Positions 52,434 through 62,801 of a stretch of 64,000 nucleotides of DNA are shown here, piece by piece. Numbering within the stretch: position 1 is the first letter of the stretch; each line of letters opens with the position of its first letter. The stretch covers positions 434,001 to 498,000 of the forward strand of contig OX595985.1 in assembly GCA_951394045.1 (NCBI GenBank). Reading direction: 5' to 3'. The position numbers were made by a program, and so were the translations under genes. This DNA comes from Nitzschia sp. DOCU1 (lineage: Eukaryota; Bacillariophyta; Bacillariophyceae; Bacillariales; Bacillariaceae). The notes under the pieces are model-generated. The model did not search any database. It saw only the letters and a list, made by a program, of their open reading frames with translations, and had not been told where the DNA came from.

Positions 52434-54980
52434 CTAGAAGTTCATCTTATCGTTGGCCGTGGGTGGTTTTGTCCTTCGACTGTCGGGTGGAACCTTCAGC
52501 GGGATATCATATAACTCGATCTCGTACTCGTCGTCACTAGAATGATTTTCCCCAGACGGAGGGCGGATTCCCAAAATATAATAATCTTCTTCCGCCTTGA
52601 CGCGGTAACTGGGAAATCGCGTTGCCGTAACAGGTTGGTGGTGATTTGCCACAGATGGAGGGCGGATTCCCAGAATAGAATAATCTTCTTCCTCCTTCAT
52701 GCGATAGTCGGGAAATCGCGTTGCCGTCACAGATTGTTGATGATTTGCCCGCGGACTCTTGTAATACCGAGGCGGACGAAAGGAAAAAAACTCGTCGTCG
52801 CCTACAGCAAGGGGCCCCGGGACGGCGACAGCGGCGCATGATGCTTTCATTTCCGGCGGAGCTTGGTCGTCATTCGAAGCCGACCAGCTAAAAGAGACGT
52901 TGTTTCCCGGATAGCAGTCCACCTCTGGTGGTACTGGCGGCTTTGGCCCTGCAGCCTTCTCTGGGAAATACTTGCGCGCATATTCTGCGATAGCTATCTC
53001 GTCCTCTGCTTGCCGTCGATGTGGGACGATTGGCAGGTGAGGGGCCATAGCCTTGATATCACGCATTGTGCGACAGGCATTGGTGAAGGGATTGAGTGCA
53101 GGAGTTGTCGAAGAAAGCGACGATGAGTCAGCAGCAATGGAAGGACGCGACACATCCTCCCAAGGAGGACAATCCGATTCAGATGAAGGAGTGCGTTTTG
53201 CCGGCAAGCAAACCGGGGCACAAAACAAGGATCGGAGCGAAAAGACGTCATTTGCATCACCTGATGTCGTACGCTCCACACCCAGTTCATCCGTGCTATT
53301 GCTACAGGCCAGCAATAGAAACCGAACCTTTGGATTCGGTGCCAGAGTTTGTGGTTGAACCACGCATGGTCTAGCCGTCACAGCCATTGACGGCTCTGCA
53401 ATGGTGCTGGATGATCCAAAGGGAGTCGCCGCCAGGGTGCGACACCCACAATCACACACCGACTTTGATCCCATGCCATTCTCAAGCACATCATCCAATC
53501 CAGCAGTAGCGAAGCAACCCTCTTTGGAAAACACAATTTCTTCTTGACTGTCTTCATCGTATTCGTCGTCGTACGAATCGCTGCTATGACGTGGAAGTGT
53601 CGCAAAAGTCCTAGTTCGACGTTTACGACGATAGCGTTTCCAGACACTGGGAGTGACAAGCAACAAGGCCGCAAAGCTCATGACACACAAGAGCAAAAAG
53701 ACTGGAAGAAATGCAGCCTTGTCATAAAAGGAGTGTTCGCTTGAACTTCTTGCGGGACTACTACCGCGTGATTGCACACCATCGACTGGTTTGTTGGGTT
53801 CACTATCATTGGACGCAATGTCAGTTGGGAACTGGCCATTATCTTGGGCTGTACCGTGATGAGGAGATATCGTCGGGACATGAGAGAGTGCAAGGACAGT
53901 AGTCTCGGTAGCTACTCGAGTGGGGATGGAGGAAAACTCTTGCGAAGGGCTGAGATTCGTAAGTGGACTGGCCTGCCATGTCGATGGAACCATGCTAGGC
54001 ACACCAGACGGGACGGAGATCGGAATGCTGCTTGGCGACCAGGATTCCTTGATCGTTGATAAAAAAGTTTCCTTTACAGTCGGCGGAATTGAGGGACTTG
54101 GATTTGAGGCACTGTCGATCCATCGACAGGTAGGGCTTGCTAGAACGTTGGACGGCTCCGCGCAAGCGAAACAAACAACTTGCTCAAATCCACCTTGGTT
54201 CACAGTTACCTGACGGTAACCATCCAAGCACAAATCAAATCGATCGCAATACCCATTGTGGCTTTCGCCTGAAGACCATGAAACCGCGGTTCCACAGAAT
54301 CCCTCGTTAAAGACGGGGCCAATGAGCCGAGTGCCAGAGACTTGGAACCCCTGAAGCTCACTCAATGAAGCCAAGCACGCTGGAAGCGTTCCTTCTAGAT
54401 ACGGGTTGCGAGACAAATTGAGAGCTCGGAGTTCTTTCAACATGCAGAGACTTGTTGGAAGAACACCTTCCACGAGATTGTCTGAAAGAATGAGTCTTTC
54501 CAGCTGCGATCCTTCCGTTGAACTCGATGTTCCTAGTGTGAGTTGAAAGCTCGGAATAGATCCTTGTAGTCTATTCCTATCCACATTGAAATGCTTCAAA
54601 GTCGCAGGAAGTTGGGACGGCAAGAAGCCCTCAATATCATTGTTGCGCAACAGTAACCGTTCCAATCGCGCCAAAGGAGCCCAACTAGACGGTATCGTTC
54701 CTGCCAGAGCTTTACTGGATAAGTCGATCACTGTCACCAAACCATCATGGTCGCAACGTATGCCCGTAAAATCACAAACTCCGTTGCCATTGCGAAACCA
54801 ATTGTGTACCGCCAACGACTTTTCCCCCATACGTAGCGCCTCATGGAGAGTCAAGAGAAAAGCATACTCGTCACTTCTAGCTGCCTGTAAATCAAATGAT
54901 GCAGCCACCGTATGAATCAGGGTGCAATGGAGTAACACAATCCATATCAAGATTCCGCAGGTGCTATTGTGGACAAGCAT
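52434..54980 (-). CDS. Type I LRR membrane protein without kinase
   Basis: 848 residues, single exon, ATG at 54980. Signal peptide MLVHNSTCGILIWIVLLHC with TLIHTVAAS. Then an N-cap (LAVHNWFRNGNGVCDFTGIRCD) as in plant LRR receptors and about 6-7 LRRs (VIDLSSKALAGTIPSSW, LERLLLRNNDIEGFLPSQL, LNLSRNPYLEGTLPACL). A Cys-rich cap (FCGT..GYCDRFDLCLDGY..VVCFACAEP), a Ser/Pro-rich stalk, one TM (~FLPVFLLLCVMSFAALLLV) and a ~350-residue cytosolic tail with basic stop-transfer KRYRRKRRTR follow. The tail ends with two copies of a module carrying EEEDYSILGI / EEDYYILGI. Likely a surface receptor or adhesion protein that would need partner kinases; ligand unknown. Its topology is opposite to that of the LRR protein at 6755-9746. 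Confidence 0.88.
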   Translation of the reverse strand: MLVHNSTCGILIWIVLLHCTLIHTVAASFDLQAARSDEYAFLLTLHEALRMGEKSLAVHNWFRNGNGVCDFTGIRCDHDGLVTVIDLSSKALAGTIPSSWAPLARLERLLLRNNDIEGFLPSQLPATLKHFNVDRNRLQGSIPSFQLTLGTSSSTEGSQLERLILSDNLVEGVLPTSLCMLKELRALNLSRNPYLEGTLPACLASLSELQGFQVSGTRLIGPVFNEGFCGTAVSWSSGESHNGYCDRFDLCLDGYRQVTVNQGGFEQVVCFACAEPSNVLASPTCRWIDSASNPSPSIPPTVKETFLSTIKESWSPSSIPISVPSGVPSMVPSTWQASPLTNLSPSQEFSSIPTRVATETTVLALSHVPTISPHHGTAQDNGQFPTDIASNDSEPNKPVDGVQSRGSSPARSSSEHSFYDKAAFLPVFLLLCVMSFAALLLVTPSVWKRYRRKRRTRTFATLPRHSSDSYDDEYDEDSQEEIVFSKEGCFATAGLDDVLENGMGSKSVCDCGCRTLAATPFGSSSTIAEPSMAVTARPCVVQPQTLAPNPKVRFLLLACSNSTDELGVERTTSGDANDVFSLRSLFCAPVCLPAKRTPSSESDCPPWEDVSRPSIAADSSSLSSTTPALNPFTNACRTMRDIKAMAPHLPIVPHRRQAEDEIAIAEYARKYFPEKAAGPKPPVPPEVDCYPGNNVSFSWSASNDDQAPPEMKASCAAVAVPGPLAVGDDEFFSFRPPRYYKSPRANHQQSVTATRFPDYRMKEEEDYSILGIRPPSVANHHQPVTATRFPSYRVKAEEDYYILGIRPPSGENHSSDDEYEIELYDIPLKVPPDSRRTKPPTANDKMNF
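52540..52745 (-). repeat. Duplicated ~105-bp module in LRR cytosolic tail
   Basis: Two adjacent units code for SVTATRFPDYRMKEEEDYSI and PVTATRFPSYRVKAEEDYYI, each followed by LGIRPPS. Each unit places a Tyr in an acidic context with Ile/Leu at +2/+3. Confidence 0.88.
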
Positions 54981-56165
54981 GTTCGTGGTAATTCGTCAGG
55001 TGGAAGTCGCCTTAAAGTGACAACGAGCTGATCGGACGCAAGAAATGAAGCTTGATCATTTTATCACCCCCCCACAAAGCGTTCCGCCTCTCGCTTAAAA
55101 AAGAGCTTCCTCCTCCACGCCGTGCTTCCACGGTTGGAGTAGTTGTCGTCGTCGTGGCTTACTGTGTTGATGGGTGCATTGGGACGTTGCTCCTCGTGGC
55201 TACTCTCCTGGGGTTGGGGTACCATCAGAGCGGCATGGCCACGACGTCCAACGCAAATTTGCCCGCGTGTACAATCCAATGCCCCATTAAACAGCAAAGA
55301 GGTGCAGAAATAACGCCGCGGTGGCGCCGTTGAAGGCCGTCACACCGCCGCCGCCATGGTTTCGCACAGCGTTTCGGGGGTTGCAATATATCTCGACGAC
55401 AATAACCTGGTACGTTCGCTATGATAGAAACACCATGGTTGCGTGATATGTCATCGTCTCAAAGGAAATCTTCATTGTGATGTTCCTAAAAACGATGTTT
55501 AGGTATGAGGTTTGGTTCCACATTCGGGACCACCCGTATGTTCGTGCTTCAACCAACTCTATCTTTTGGGTCAGTAGGAGGCATATTTCTCGCCGGAGAA
55601 GCGCATTACTCTCTCGCAAGCAAAAGCGATTCATTATGGCTCCAAAGCATTCGTATTTCTGGCTATCCATGAATGACGGCACAGTGATTCCAGTTCTCGG
55701 TGCAAAGTCCCTTTGAACTGTAAGAAATTCTTATTAGTGGCACCATTCTACCCGCCTCCATCAGAATGGTTAATTATAGCAAATTCTACTCGACATCCAA
55801 GGAATTCTTTCTCCTCGTAGTAGCGGGGATGTCGCCGCTCGTCTGCTCAGATTAAGCCCGGCCAGCTGCTGTTTTGCGCGCCGACGTTCCCGTCGAGTTG
55901 ACATGCTTTTCGCCTTCTTGGTGTTCCCGATGGGTCGAGAATACCCTGGTAGCGTTAGGCCTAAACATCACACGCCGGCGCTATTACGTAGCGGCGCTTC
56001 GGTTGACCCCATTGCAGCCCAATCCCCACACATCACACGTCGTGCTCGCGGTCAAGAACTCGCAGACGCAACCATTTTCAATAGCTTCCCTCGTCATAAT
56101 ATTGTTTTGGATGCGTTAGAAGAAAATCGTTGTTTCCTTAGTTAGCATTACCATTATCAACGACC
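54981..56165. other. Divergent intergenic region
   Basis: About 1.2 kb between the LRR start (minus) and the DUF6824 start (plus), so it should hold both promoters. No gene supported; the frame at 55477-55716 has no domain. Confidence 0.5.
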
Positions 56166-57170
56166 ATGAAGGACGATTCAGCAACAAAGGACACCCCACC
56201 CGCTGAGGGGGCGGGCACCGAAGGCAACGATGCCAAGCCAAGCGAAGCAACTGCCCCGAAGGAAGAACCTATTGGAAAAGATGTTCCACGAATCTCGCAG
56301 CCTACTCGGTTTGACGTTCTCCTTGGTCGAGGTAAACCTTACCAAGGACATGCTGGCAACATTCGTCTGCACAAGGTGGTTGATCTATACAAGCCGCGTT
56401 ATTCCCAGGCTCGCCGTCACGAAAAGACCGAAATTGCTGAGGTGAGTTTAGGATACCCATCACAATGTTTTCATCAAGGGCATGTCATGCTAATGCCTGC
56501 ATAATCGACAAAGGAAATTGTCCAATTTATTAAGACACCAGGGGCATCTAACCAACCAGCGGGACGCTTCCTGAAGCGGGTAGAAAACGAAGAGCTATGG
56601 GTTGAGGTCACCGATAGTGTAGCTCGAGACAAAGTTAGCCATGCTCTTCGAGGGAAACCACGAAAAGAGTCCGGTTCAAGCAAGGGGCTGCAACCCGGCT
56701 CTGGTGGGGTGCTTGACGAAATCCTCTCAGCCAAACGTGGTATGGCAGGTCCCGCTGGTGGTGCAGCAGTATCTCCTCAAAAGCGACAAAAAATGCAGCC
56801 CTTCTCCGAGTTGGACATGTTGGCCGGGCGTCAGGGTGGTGGCGGCGCTGCTGTTTTCCTGGGTGGAGGTGCTGGAGGACCCAACGGAAACAGCATGGCG
56901 GAAATGATGCAACAACACCAGCAGCAGCTCTTTGCATCGGCTCTCGCGGAGAGGCAACTGGCAGCGGGGCTGGGTCCATCTTATATGGGCATGGGGGGTC
57001 TCTTCGGGCAACAGTCTGTCGCCGCAGGTGCTGGCTTTCGGCATCCGATGGGGGGCGGAATGCCTACGGGGGCGAGCAGTGGTGGAGGAGGCGGTGAGAT
57101 GAACCCTCTTCTACTCCAGCAGCTGGCGGCTGAGCGTCAGTTCCGAGCAGATCCTCGCCTTTGGATGTAG
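56166..57170 (+). CDS. DUF6824-like diatom protein (DVLLGRG family)
   Basis: Two exons, 56166-56441 and 56514-57170, with a 72-nt intron (GTGAGT..CAAAG), giving 310 residues. The N-terminal ~45 residues are polar. The core is TRFDVLLGRGKPYQGHAGN, RLHKVVDLYKPRY, EKTEIAEEIVQFIK (across the splice), GRFLKR, LWVEVTDSVARDKVSHALRG, which matches the DUF6824 pattern I know from stramenopiles. The remainder is Gly/Met/Gln-rich and ends AADPRLWM-like (QFRADPRLWM). The domain is strongly expanded in diatoms and often sits in proteins with low-complexity tails; a regulatory or DNA-binding role has been suspected but is not shown here. Confidence 0.85.
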
Positions 57171-57962
57171 CGAGGATAACGTGGCTAATGCTGGTGGTGC
57201 ATAATGTAGCGAATCGCTAGGCATTGTATGATGATACATAATACTACTATTGTGGCTCCGACTGTACTGTATTTTAAAACGGTAGAGGTAGACAGCCACT
57301 CCTCGATGCTTGCACTCCTTATGTTCGGTCGTCGCCAGCAGCAGTTGCTACGACTAGTAGAGTACTAAGTACTACTATTAAAGCAGCGAAAGTACCGTAG
57401 TACAAACAGCATTACTACTGTGTATTCACTACATGTAGTTCTTCTTTACATTTAAACTACTGCTAATGCTGCTGATTGCTCCCCCTCTGGCAGAAGAGCC
57501 TCTCCAAGAACTACCTTGTGCATAAACGGTAATGTTTCTCATTCCAAGATCATCATCATCATCTCGACTTCCTACCGGTAGAATGGGATCTACTGTGGAA
57601 GGTTCTCGGCGAGCCGCCCCATAAACCACAAAACATATTACTCGTGTGCCCTATTTTCTACAGGTCTCGTGGTCGGGCTTCAATTCGCATTTACCCTTAA
57701 AAAAGAGCCTTTTGAATCTGGAATCTGGGGCATATCCTGAGGACGCGGAAGTAAGGAAACGTCCCCCCGCAATCTCATGCTTAATTAATGAATTGGTGGC
57801 GAAGAATTATCTTTGATATGCCACTCAATGAACAGATAGTTGGCCGCTTGGGACTGCGTATGCAAGCATCCTGCGTTTACCGGTGATGGGTTCGTTGAAA
57901 GCGGAAACCTACTCTATGATTGTACCTACAGATAGTGTATATTTGAATGCCGGTAAGAATTC
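57171..57962. other. Left flank of gypsy element
   Basis: 3' flank of the DUF6824 gene and unannotated sequence up to the LTR. It contains TACTAC/AGTAGT-rich simple sequence around 57350-57420. No gene seen. Confidence 0.5.
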
Positions 57963-58104
57963 TGAACTACGCGTGTGAAGCAATCAACTATCCATTATTA
58001 TGAGGGCTACGAGTAGGCATGGATGCCGACGAGCGATCTTGAATGAGGTTTGACATCCTCGTACGTCAGTCCAGAGGTGCGTCAGAGACTCGTGGCGCAT
58101 CACA
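57963..58104 (-). repeat. Gypsy 3' LTR (left end in window)
   Basis: 142 bp, identical by eye to 62802-62943. It carries TACGTCA at 58062-58068, a CRE-like half-site also present in the other LTR. Confidence 0.93.
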
Positions 58105-58116
58105 CTCTCCCCAACC
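58105..58116 (-). other. Polypurine tract of gypsy element
   Basis: GGTTGGGGAGAG on the element strand, immediately before the 3' LTR; it fixes the LTR start at TGTGATG. Confidence 0.75.
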
Positions 58117-58149
58117 ATGAGAAGCATCGAAGCTGCCAATGACGAAAAC

Positions 58150-61100
58150 TCAAACAGGTTTGATGCGTCGAATGTTTACGCGTTCCATCAAGTTGGGAGA
58201 ACGTCGCAGAGTTACAGTTCCATTTGCATGAACACGAGTGATCTCATGAGGGCCAGTAAACAGAGGGCGCAATTTATCACCAGGTTTCCGAGGCCGTTCT
58301 AAGTAAACTTGGTGTCCAACACGAAAATCAACCGGTCTTCTCTTCTTGTTGGCTCGCAACAATCGATGATCAATTTGGGCTTGCCGTGCTTGGGTCAAGG
58401 TCTGAATATCTGCGATGAGAGGAATGTCCAAAAGCATATCGCGACCGAACGCAAGAGCACCAGGAGAGAAACCACCCAACGAAAGATGAGCAGAACAACG
58501 TGTGGCAAACATCGCCGTAGCCAATGCACTTTCAACCATGATATCAACTTCGTCTTGTCGTTGCGGAGGTTTGAGTTCCATATAGGTTCGAAGCACTTGT
58601 CCAACTGTTTTGTGCACCGCTTCAATGACACCATTTGCTTGAGGATTATTCGATGTTGTGGGTTTCTTGCGAATACCAGCTTTCTTGAGCAAAGATTGAA
58701 ACTCTTCGCAGATGAATTCGGGTCCGTTGTCATGGACGCATTCAATAGGACGAGGATAGCGGGAAAGGTACCCGTTTTCAAAGGCTCGAGCAACCGTGTT
58801 CCCTTTCTTGTCATTGCATCTGAATATCTCCAGTAAGTTCAGCACCGGCTCAATACATGTGAGAGCCTTGATCTCAACATTCGTTTTGTTGACCTTCAAC
58901 TTCCATGGTCCAATCATATCAACATGAACCTGTTGCCACGGGAGGACATGAGAAATCTCTCGAATCGGCAATTCACCGTAGTTCAAACGTGAGTGTTTCA
59001 TTCGTTTACAGATATCACATGCATCAATCAACCTTTTTGCTTCAATACCAATGTTTGGGTGTGAAAAGTGTCTTCGCACAGTCTTTTCCAACTTTGTCGC
59101 CGCTTCGGCGTGACCTAGCAGGCCATGGTAATATTTCAATATTGGTGCCACCATTGTCCGGGGCAAGGCAATCAGCCCGCTGGCTTCGCCAGAGTCGGTT
59201 TCACCGACGCAGATTACATCTGCTCCGCCCATTGGACGTGTTTTATAATTGTTCGGATCTTCCCGCAACAGGGTTTGCAATGTCTCATCCGACGTTTGGT
59301 AATGTGCGATAGTTTCGAAATTGAATGGATATCGCTCTTCATTATCAAAACGGGGTAAGAAAAGCAAACAATCGGTAAGTGCACAATTTGGTTCCTCGCA
59401 CGGTCCGCAATAGTACTCATCGCGTTTTGTTTCTTCGAACGACTTTGTTGAAGTCGTACTCTCCCCAACCGTGGGAGACGCATCCTCCGCACGTGGAACA
59501 CGACTCAAGGCGTCAGCAACAACATTGTCTTTGCCCTTTTTATAATGAAAGGTAACCCCAAAATCTTCCAATAACAATCGCCATCGCAAGACACGTTGTG
59601 TGGTGTACTGAGTCATGGAGTAAGTAAGATTCTTGTGATCGGTGTAAACGTCAAGTTTCGCACCGTAGAGCATTGTTCGGAACGTTTTCAGAGTTTCGAC
59701 AATACTCAAAAGTTCTTTCTCAATCGTCGTATAGTTCATTTGGGCCTGGGTCAACTTGCGTGAATAATATGCAACTGGATGACCGTCTTGGAGTATCACA
59801 GAACCAAGTTGATAATCCGAAGAATCGGTTTCGATCGAAAAGCCTTTGTTATGATCTGGATATCGCAATAGAGTATCCATAACAGCTAGCGACTTCATTT
59901 CTTCGAAAGCCTTGTCGCAAGCAGGCGTCCATTCAAAAGTAGTTTTGCCCGTAAGCGCTGTAAGCGGCGCAAGGACATGAGAACGCCTTGGCCACATATC
60001 TCGATAGAAATTGACCAAACCAAGAAACGATCGAAGTTCTTTCACGTTCTTGGGTTTTTGCATCTTGAGGATCGAATCAACTTTCTTCTTCCAAGGTTTG
60101 ATTCCTGTCGGCGTAAGCCAGTAACCTAGGAAGTCAGTTTCCTTGACTGCCCATTCGCACTTCCTAGGGTTGATCGTGAAATTATGTTGTTCCAAAATCG
60201 TTAGAACTTGATCCAACAACGCAACGTGATCTTCCCATGAATTGCTAAAACAAGCAATGTCATCGATATAGATTTCAATGTCCTTGACGGCTGCAAGAAC
60301 TCGCTCCATTATTTCTTGGGCAGCATCAGGACTAATCGACAATCCCATAGGGAGACGATTGTACCGATACAAGCCAAACGGCGTAGCAATAACGCAGAGG
60401 TTCTTTGCCGTTTCCGACAGTTCGAAGGTGTAGTATTGCATTGAAATGTCCAATTTTGTCAGAAACTTATACCCTGTTCGACGAGAAAGGATATCGCCAA
60501 TGCGTGGAATCGGATACGCCTTGCGCTTGATCGCTTTGTTCAAAGCTCGGAAATCCGATATCCAGCGAACGCTGCCGTCCTTCTTGGGGATAATAAATGA
60601 TCCCGCGATCCATTCTGACGGACCAGTTCTGGACAGAACACCTTCTTTTTCTAATCGATCCAGTTCTTTCTTGAACACGTCCAAATGTGTTCGAGGCACC
60701 GGATACGTGCGAGCACGATAAGCTGGAACGGTAGGGTCCAGCTCCAAATCAATTTGCTCATTTGGAAAAACCTTCAACGTTCCATCGAATAGTTTTGTAT
60801 ACTTCTGTAGAACTCGTTTAAGATCTCGTTTCTGAGAAGACGACAGGTGAGAGCACGCATTTACAACTTCCGTCACATCGACCTTTCCATAATTACTCTC
60901 TGAAATCGTCTTCGAATGATAGCCCGAAGCATCAACTCTTCCAATCGTGTCAGACCTATAAAGGTCGTCATTAGGATTTGAAAGAGTGGGACCGGACACC
61001 ATCTTATTTTCCTTCATGGGCAAGATCTTATCGTCCCATTCAATAATCTTCTGTTTGAAGTCCAGGATAATACCTAGATCAATCAACACTTTGCGGCCAA

Positions 61101-61419
61101 TCACAGCATCGTACCGACAAGGTGCATCGAACACATGGAGTTCCATGTTGACCACAGTTCGATGTGGATCCAATTCTTGCAGTTTTGTATCCTTGAGTAG
61201 TATCGCTTCATTTGCCTTGAAGTTACCCGCCAACGTAGACCCTGTGATGGCGGGGACCTTGAAGGACTGTAAATTCTTCCCTTGTAGGACTGATCGTTTA
61301 ATCCATGAGGTAGTAGATCCTGAGTCCAATAGAACATGCAATGTATAATTTTTATTTTCGTTTTCAAATGATAAGGTAGTAACGGGCACATAATCCAGGT
61401 CGAAAGTACTCTCTCCCAT
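58150..61419 (-). CDS. Gypsy pol: protease, reverse transcriptase, RNase H, integrase
   Basis: 1089 residues from ATG 61419 (MGESTFDLDYVPV), uninterrupted, in the same frame as gag. Protease: VLLDSGSTTSW (~30-40). RT: WISDFRALNKAIKRKAYP, LDISMQYYTFEL, LPMGLSISP and the catalytic YIDD (EIYIDDIACFS, about 60260). RNase H: SIETDSSDYQLGSVI, IEKELLSIVETL, YTDHKNLTY. Integrase: zinc H-H-C-C (HGLLGHAEAAT..CDICKRMKH), D in HVDMIGPW, D in VHDNGPEF and E in GVIEAVHKT. The C-terminus GPHEITRVHANGTVTLRRS is a GPY/F-like end rather than a chromodomain. All catalytic residues are present. Confidence 0.94.
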   Translation of the reverse strand: MGESTFDLDYVPVTTLSFENENKNYTLHVLLDSGSTTSWIKRSVLQGKNLQSFKVPAITGSTLAGNFKANEAILLKDTKLQELDPHRTVVNMELHVFDAPCRYDAVIGRKVLIDLGIILDFKQKIIEWDDKILPMKENKMVSGPTLSNPNDDLYRSDTIGRVDASGYHSKTISESNYGKVDVTEVVNACSHLSSSQKRDLKRVLQKYTKLFDGTLKVFPNEQIDLELDPTVPAYRARTYPVPRTHLDVFKKELDRLEKEGVLSRTGPSEWIAGSFIIPKKDGSVRWISDFRALNKAIKRKAYPIPRIGDILSRRTGYKFLTKLDISMQYYTFELSETAKNLCVIATPFGLYRYNRLPMGLSISPDAAQEIMERVLAAVKDIEIYIDDIACFSNSWEDHVALLDQVLTILEQHNFTINPRKCEWAVKETDFLGYWLTPTGIKPWKKKVDSILKMQKPKNVKELRSFLGLVNFYRDMWPRRSHVLAPLTALTGKTTFEWTPACDKAFEEMKSLAVMDTLLRYPDHNKGFSIETDSSDYQLGSVILQDGHPVAYYSRKLTQAQMNYTTIEKELLSIVETLKTFRTMLYGAKLDVYTDHKNLTYSMTQYTTQRVLRWRLLLEDFGVTFHYKKGKDNVVADALSRVPRAEDASPTVGESTTSTKSFEETKRDEYYCGPCEEPNCALTDCLLFLPRFDNEERYPFNFETIAHYQTSDETLQTLLREDPNNYKTRPMGGADVICVGETDSGEASGLIALPRTMVAPILKYYHGLLGHAEAATKLEKTVRRHFSHPNIGIEAKRLIDACDICKRMKHSRLNYGELPIREISHVLPWQQVHVDMIGPWKLKVNKTNVEIKALTCIEPVLNLLEIFRCNDKKGNTVARAFENGYLSRYPRPIECVHDNGPEFICEEFQSLLKKAGIRKKPTTSNNPQANGVIEAVHKTVGQVLRTYMELKPPQRQDEVDIMVESALATAMFATRCSAHLSLGGFSPGALAFGRDMLLDIPLIADIQTLTQARQAQIDHRLLRANKKRRPVDFRVGHQVYLERPRKPGDKLRPLFTGPHEITRVHANGTVTLRRSPNLMERVNIRRIKPV

Positions 61420-61446
61420 GAGAGCATCGACTTGTCGACTTGATCG

Positions 61447-62676
61447 TCACCATTGTTCTTCGCCGTAGTATTCTTCTTCTTCTTCGCCATACCCATCGGC
61501 AAAGTAAGCTCCTTGATCTGGAATTTCTTCTTGATAATCTTCATTTGGAGGATCGTTAGAACTCGCCAAATAATTGTCTTGACCCTGAATGTTTTCATTT
61601 GGGTGTTCTTCGTAACCCGCGCCATCATCCACATAGTGGGCGCCTTGAACAGCAACTCGTTGAAAACGACCACCACCACGGTTTGTGCCAAAACGTCCAG
61701 GGTAACCGGCAAAACGCCCCGGAGATTGACTAGAACCTTGTGATCCTGTCGACACACGAGAAGGAGGTGTGTTCAAACGACGATATTGATTCGGAGGTGT
61801 AGCGTATGCCACATTTCCTGGAGTTCCTTGATGTTGAGGGTAATTACTGCGGCCTTGATAGCCGCCATAGTAGCCACCTCGTCCTTGATAATTACCACGA
61901 TAGTAACCACGGCCTTGAAAGCCGCGTCCCTGATTTCCTTGATAGCGACCACGCCCACGGCCACCACGTGTATCATTGTTGTTGTTGCGAATGCGATTTT
62001 CAATTTCTTCCTGCTCCGCAAAGTAATCTACAATCGTCTCAAAAGATGACTGAAAGTTCAGGTTGCTCCGCGCAAAGCTGTCCTTCCAAGTCTGTCGCAT
62101 CGCTGTATGAAAGAGAAACTTGAGGGCGTTGTCATCGTAAGGCTTGTTCCCATTCGCCGAGGGAAACCACCTCATAAGATTGTTCAAAAACATGTATCTT
62201 GCAGCCAGTTCCTTGCAAGAGAGACGGAACGGCTTTGGCGTCGTATCCATATACAACTTCTGCTTCATTAGATCGGAGTCCCGTAGGAACTTCGAAATAA
62301 AATCCGCAATAGCCGCATTGAATGTCTCTAGGGTCTCCGTATCTTGTAGAGCCTTGACGACGTCCCACTGATCGCGAATTGGGCCACCGAGGCATTCGCG
62401 AAACTTGGCAAACCTGAGCGGTCCATTCGTCAGGTTGAGTCGCCCGGCGCTTGCGACATCGTTGAATTCTTCAACGGTCCGAAGAATAAGCTCGATATTG
62501 AGCTTATCGGCCATTGGAACTTCCATTTTACGTTTCTCACGAACCGGACGATTGGCTGCCGTGCCAATGTTCACCGTATGAACAACATGTGCATGCCTTA
62601 CTTCTGCCATAGTCAACTCCGATCGAAGCGGAATGACAGGCGCTCGAGTAGCTGCAGCAGTAGCCGAAGGATTCAT
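61447..62676 (-). CDS. Gypsy gag with RG-rich C-terminus
   Basis: 409 residues from ATG 62676 (MNPSATAAATRAPV). The centre is a retrotransposon-gag-like helical region (KFRECLGGPIRDQWDVVKAL, FISKFLRDSDLMKQKLY, ELAARYMFLNNLMRWFP). The C-terminal third is RGG/RGY-rich (GGRGRGRYQGNQGRGFQGRG) then acidic and Tyr-rich. No CCHC zinc knuckle is present; the RGG region may take over RNA binding (inference). The stop TGA at 61447-61449 is followed in the same frame by nine sense codons and then the pol ATG. Confidence 0.9.
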   Translation of the reverse strand: MNPSATAAATRAPVIPLRSELTMAEVRHAHVVHTVNIGTAANRPVREKRKMEVPMADKLNIELILRTVEEFNDVASAGRLNLTNGPLRFAKFRECLGGPIRDQWDVVKALQDTETLETFNAAIADFISKFLRDSDLMKQKLYMDTTPKPFRLSCKELAARYMFLNNLMRWFPSANGNKPYDDNALKFLFHTAMRQTWKDSFARSNLNFQSSFETIVDYFAEQEEIENRIRNNNNDTRGGRGRGRYQGNQGRGFQGRGYYRGNYQGRGGYYGGYQGRSNYPQHQGTPGNVAYATPPNQYRRLNTPPSRVSTGSQGSSQSPGRFAGYPGRFGTNRGGGRFQRVAVQGAHYVDDGAGYEEHPNENIQGQDNYLASSNDPPNEDYQEEIPDQGAYFADGYGEEEEEYYGEEQW

Positions 62677-62801
62677 GTGAGAAGTTAGACAAACTCGCAA
62701 TAAAGAGAGGATGGTAATAGCTTGACAGGTGAATCGATTTTCGATTTTCCTTACGTAGGGGATAGTACAGATTGTACGCGAACTTGCTTCTGAATTCAGA
62801 G

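Noticed and set aside
57963..57967. A full 5-bp target-site duplication for the gypsy element
   Set aside because: Flanks share only 3-4 bp in register; a 5-bp reading needs a mismatch, so it was not annotated as a feature.
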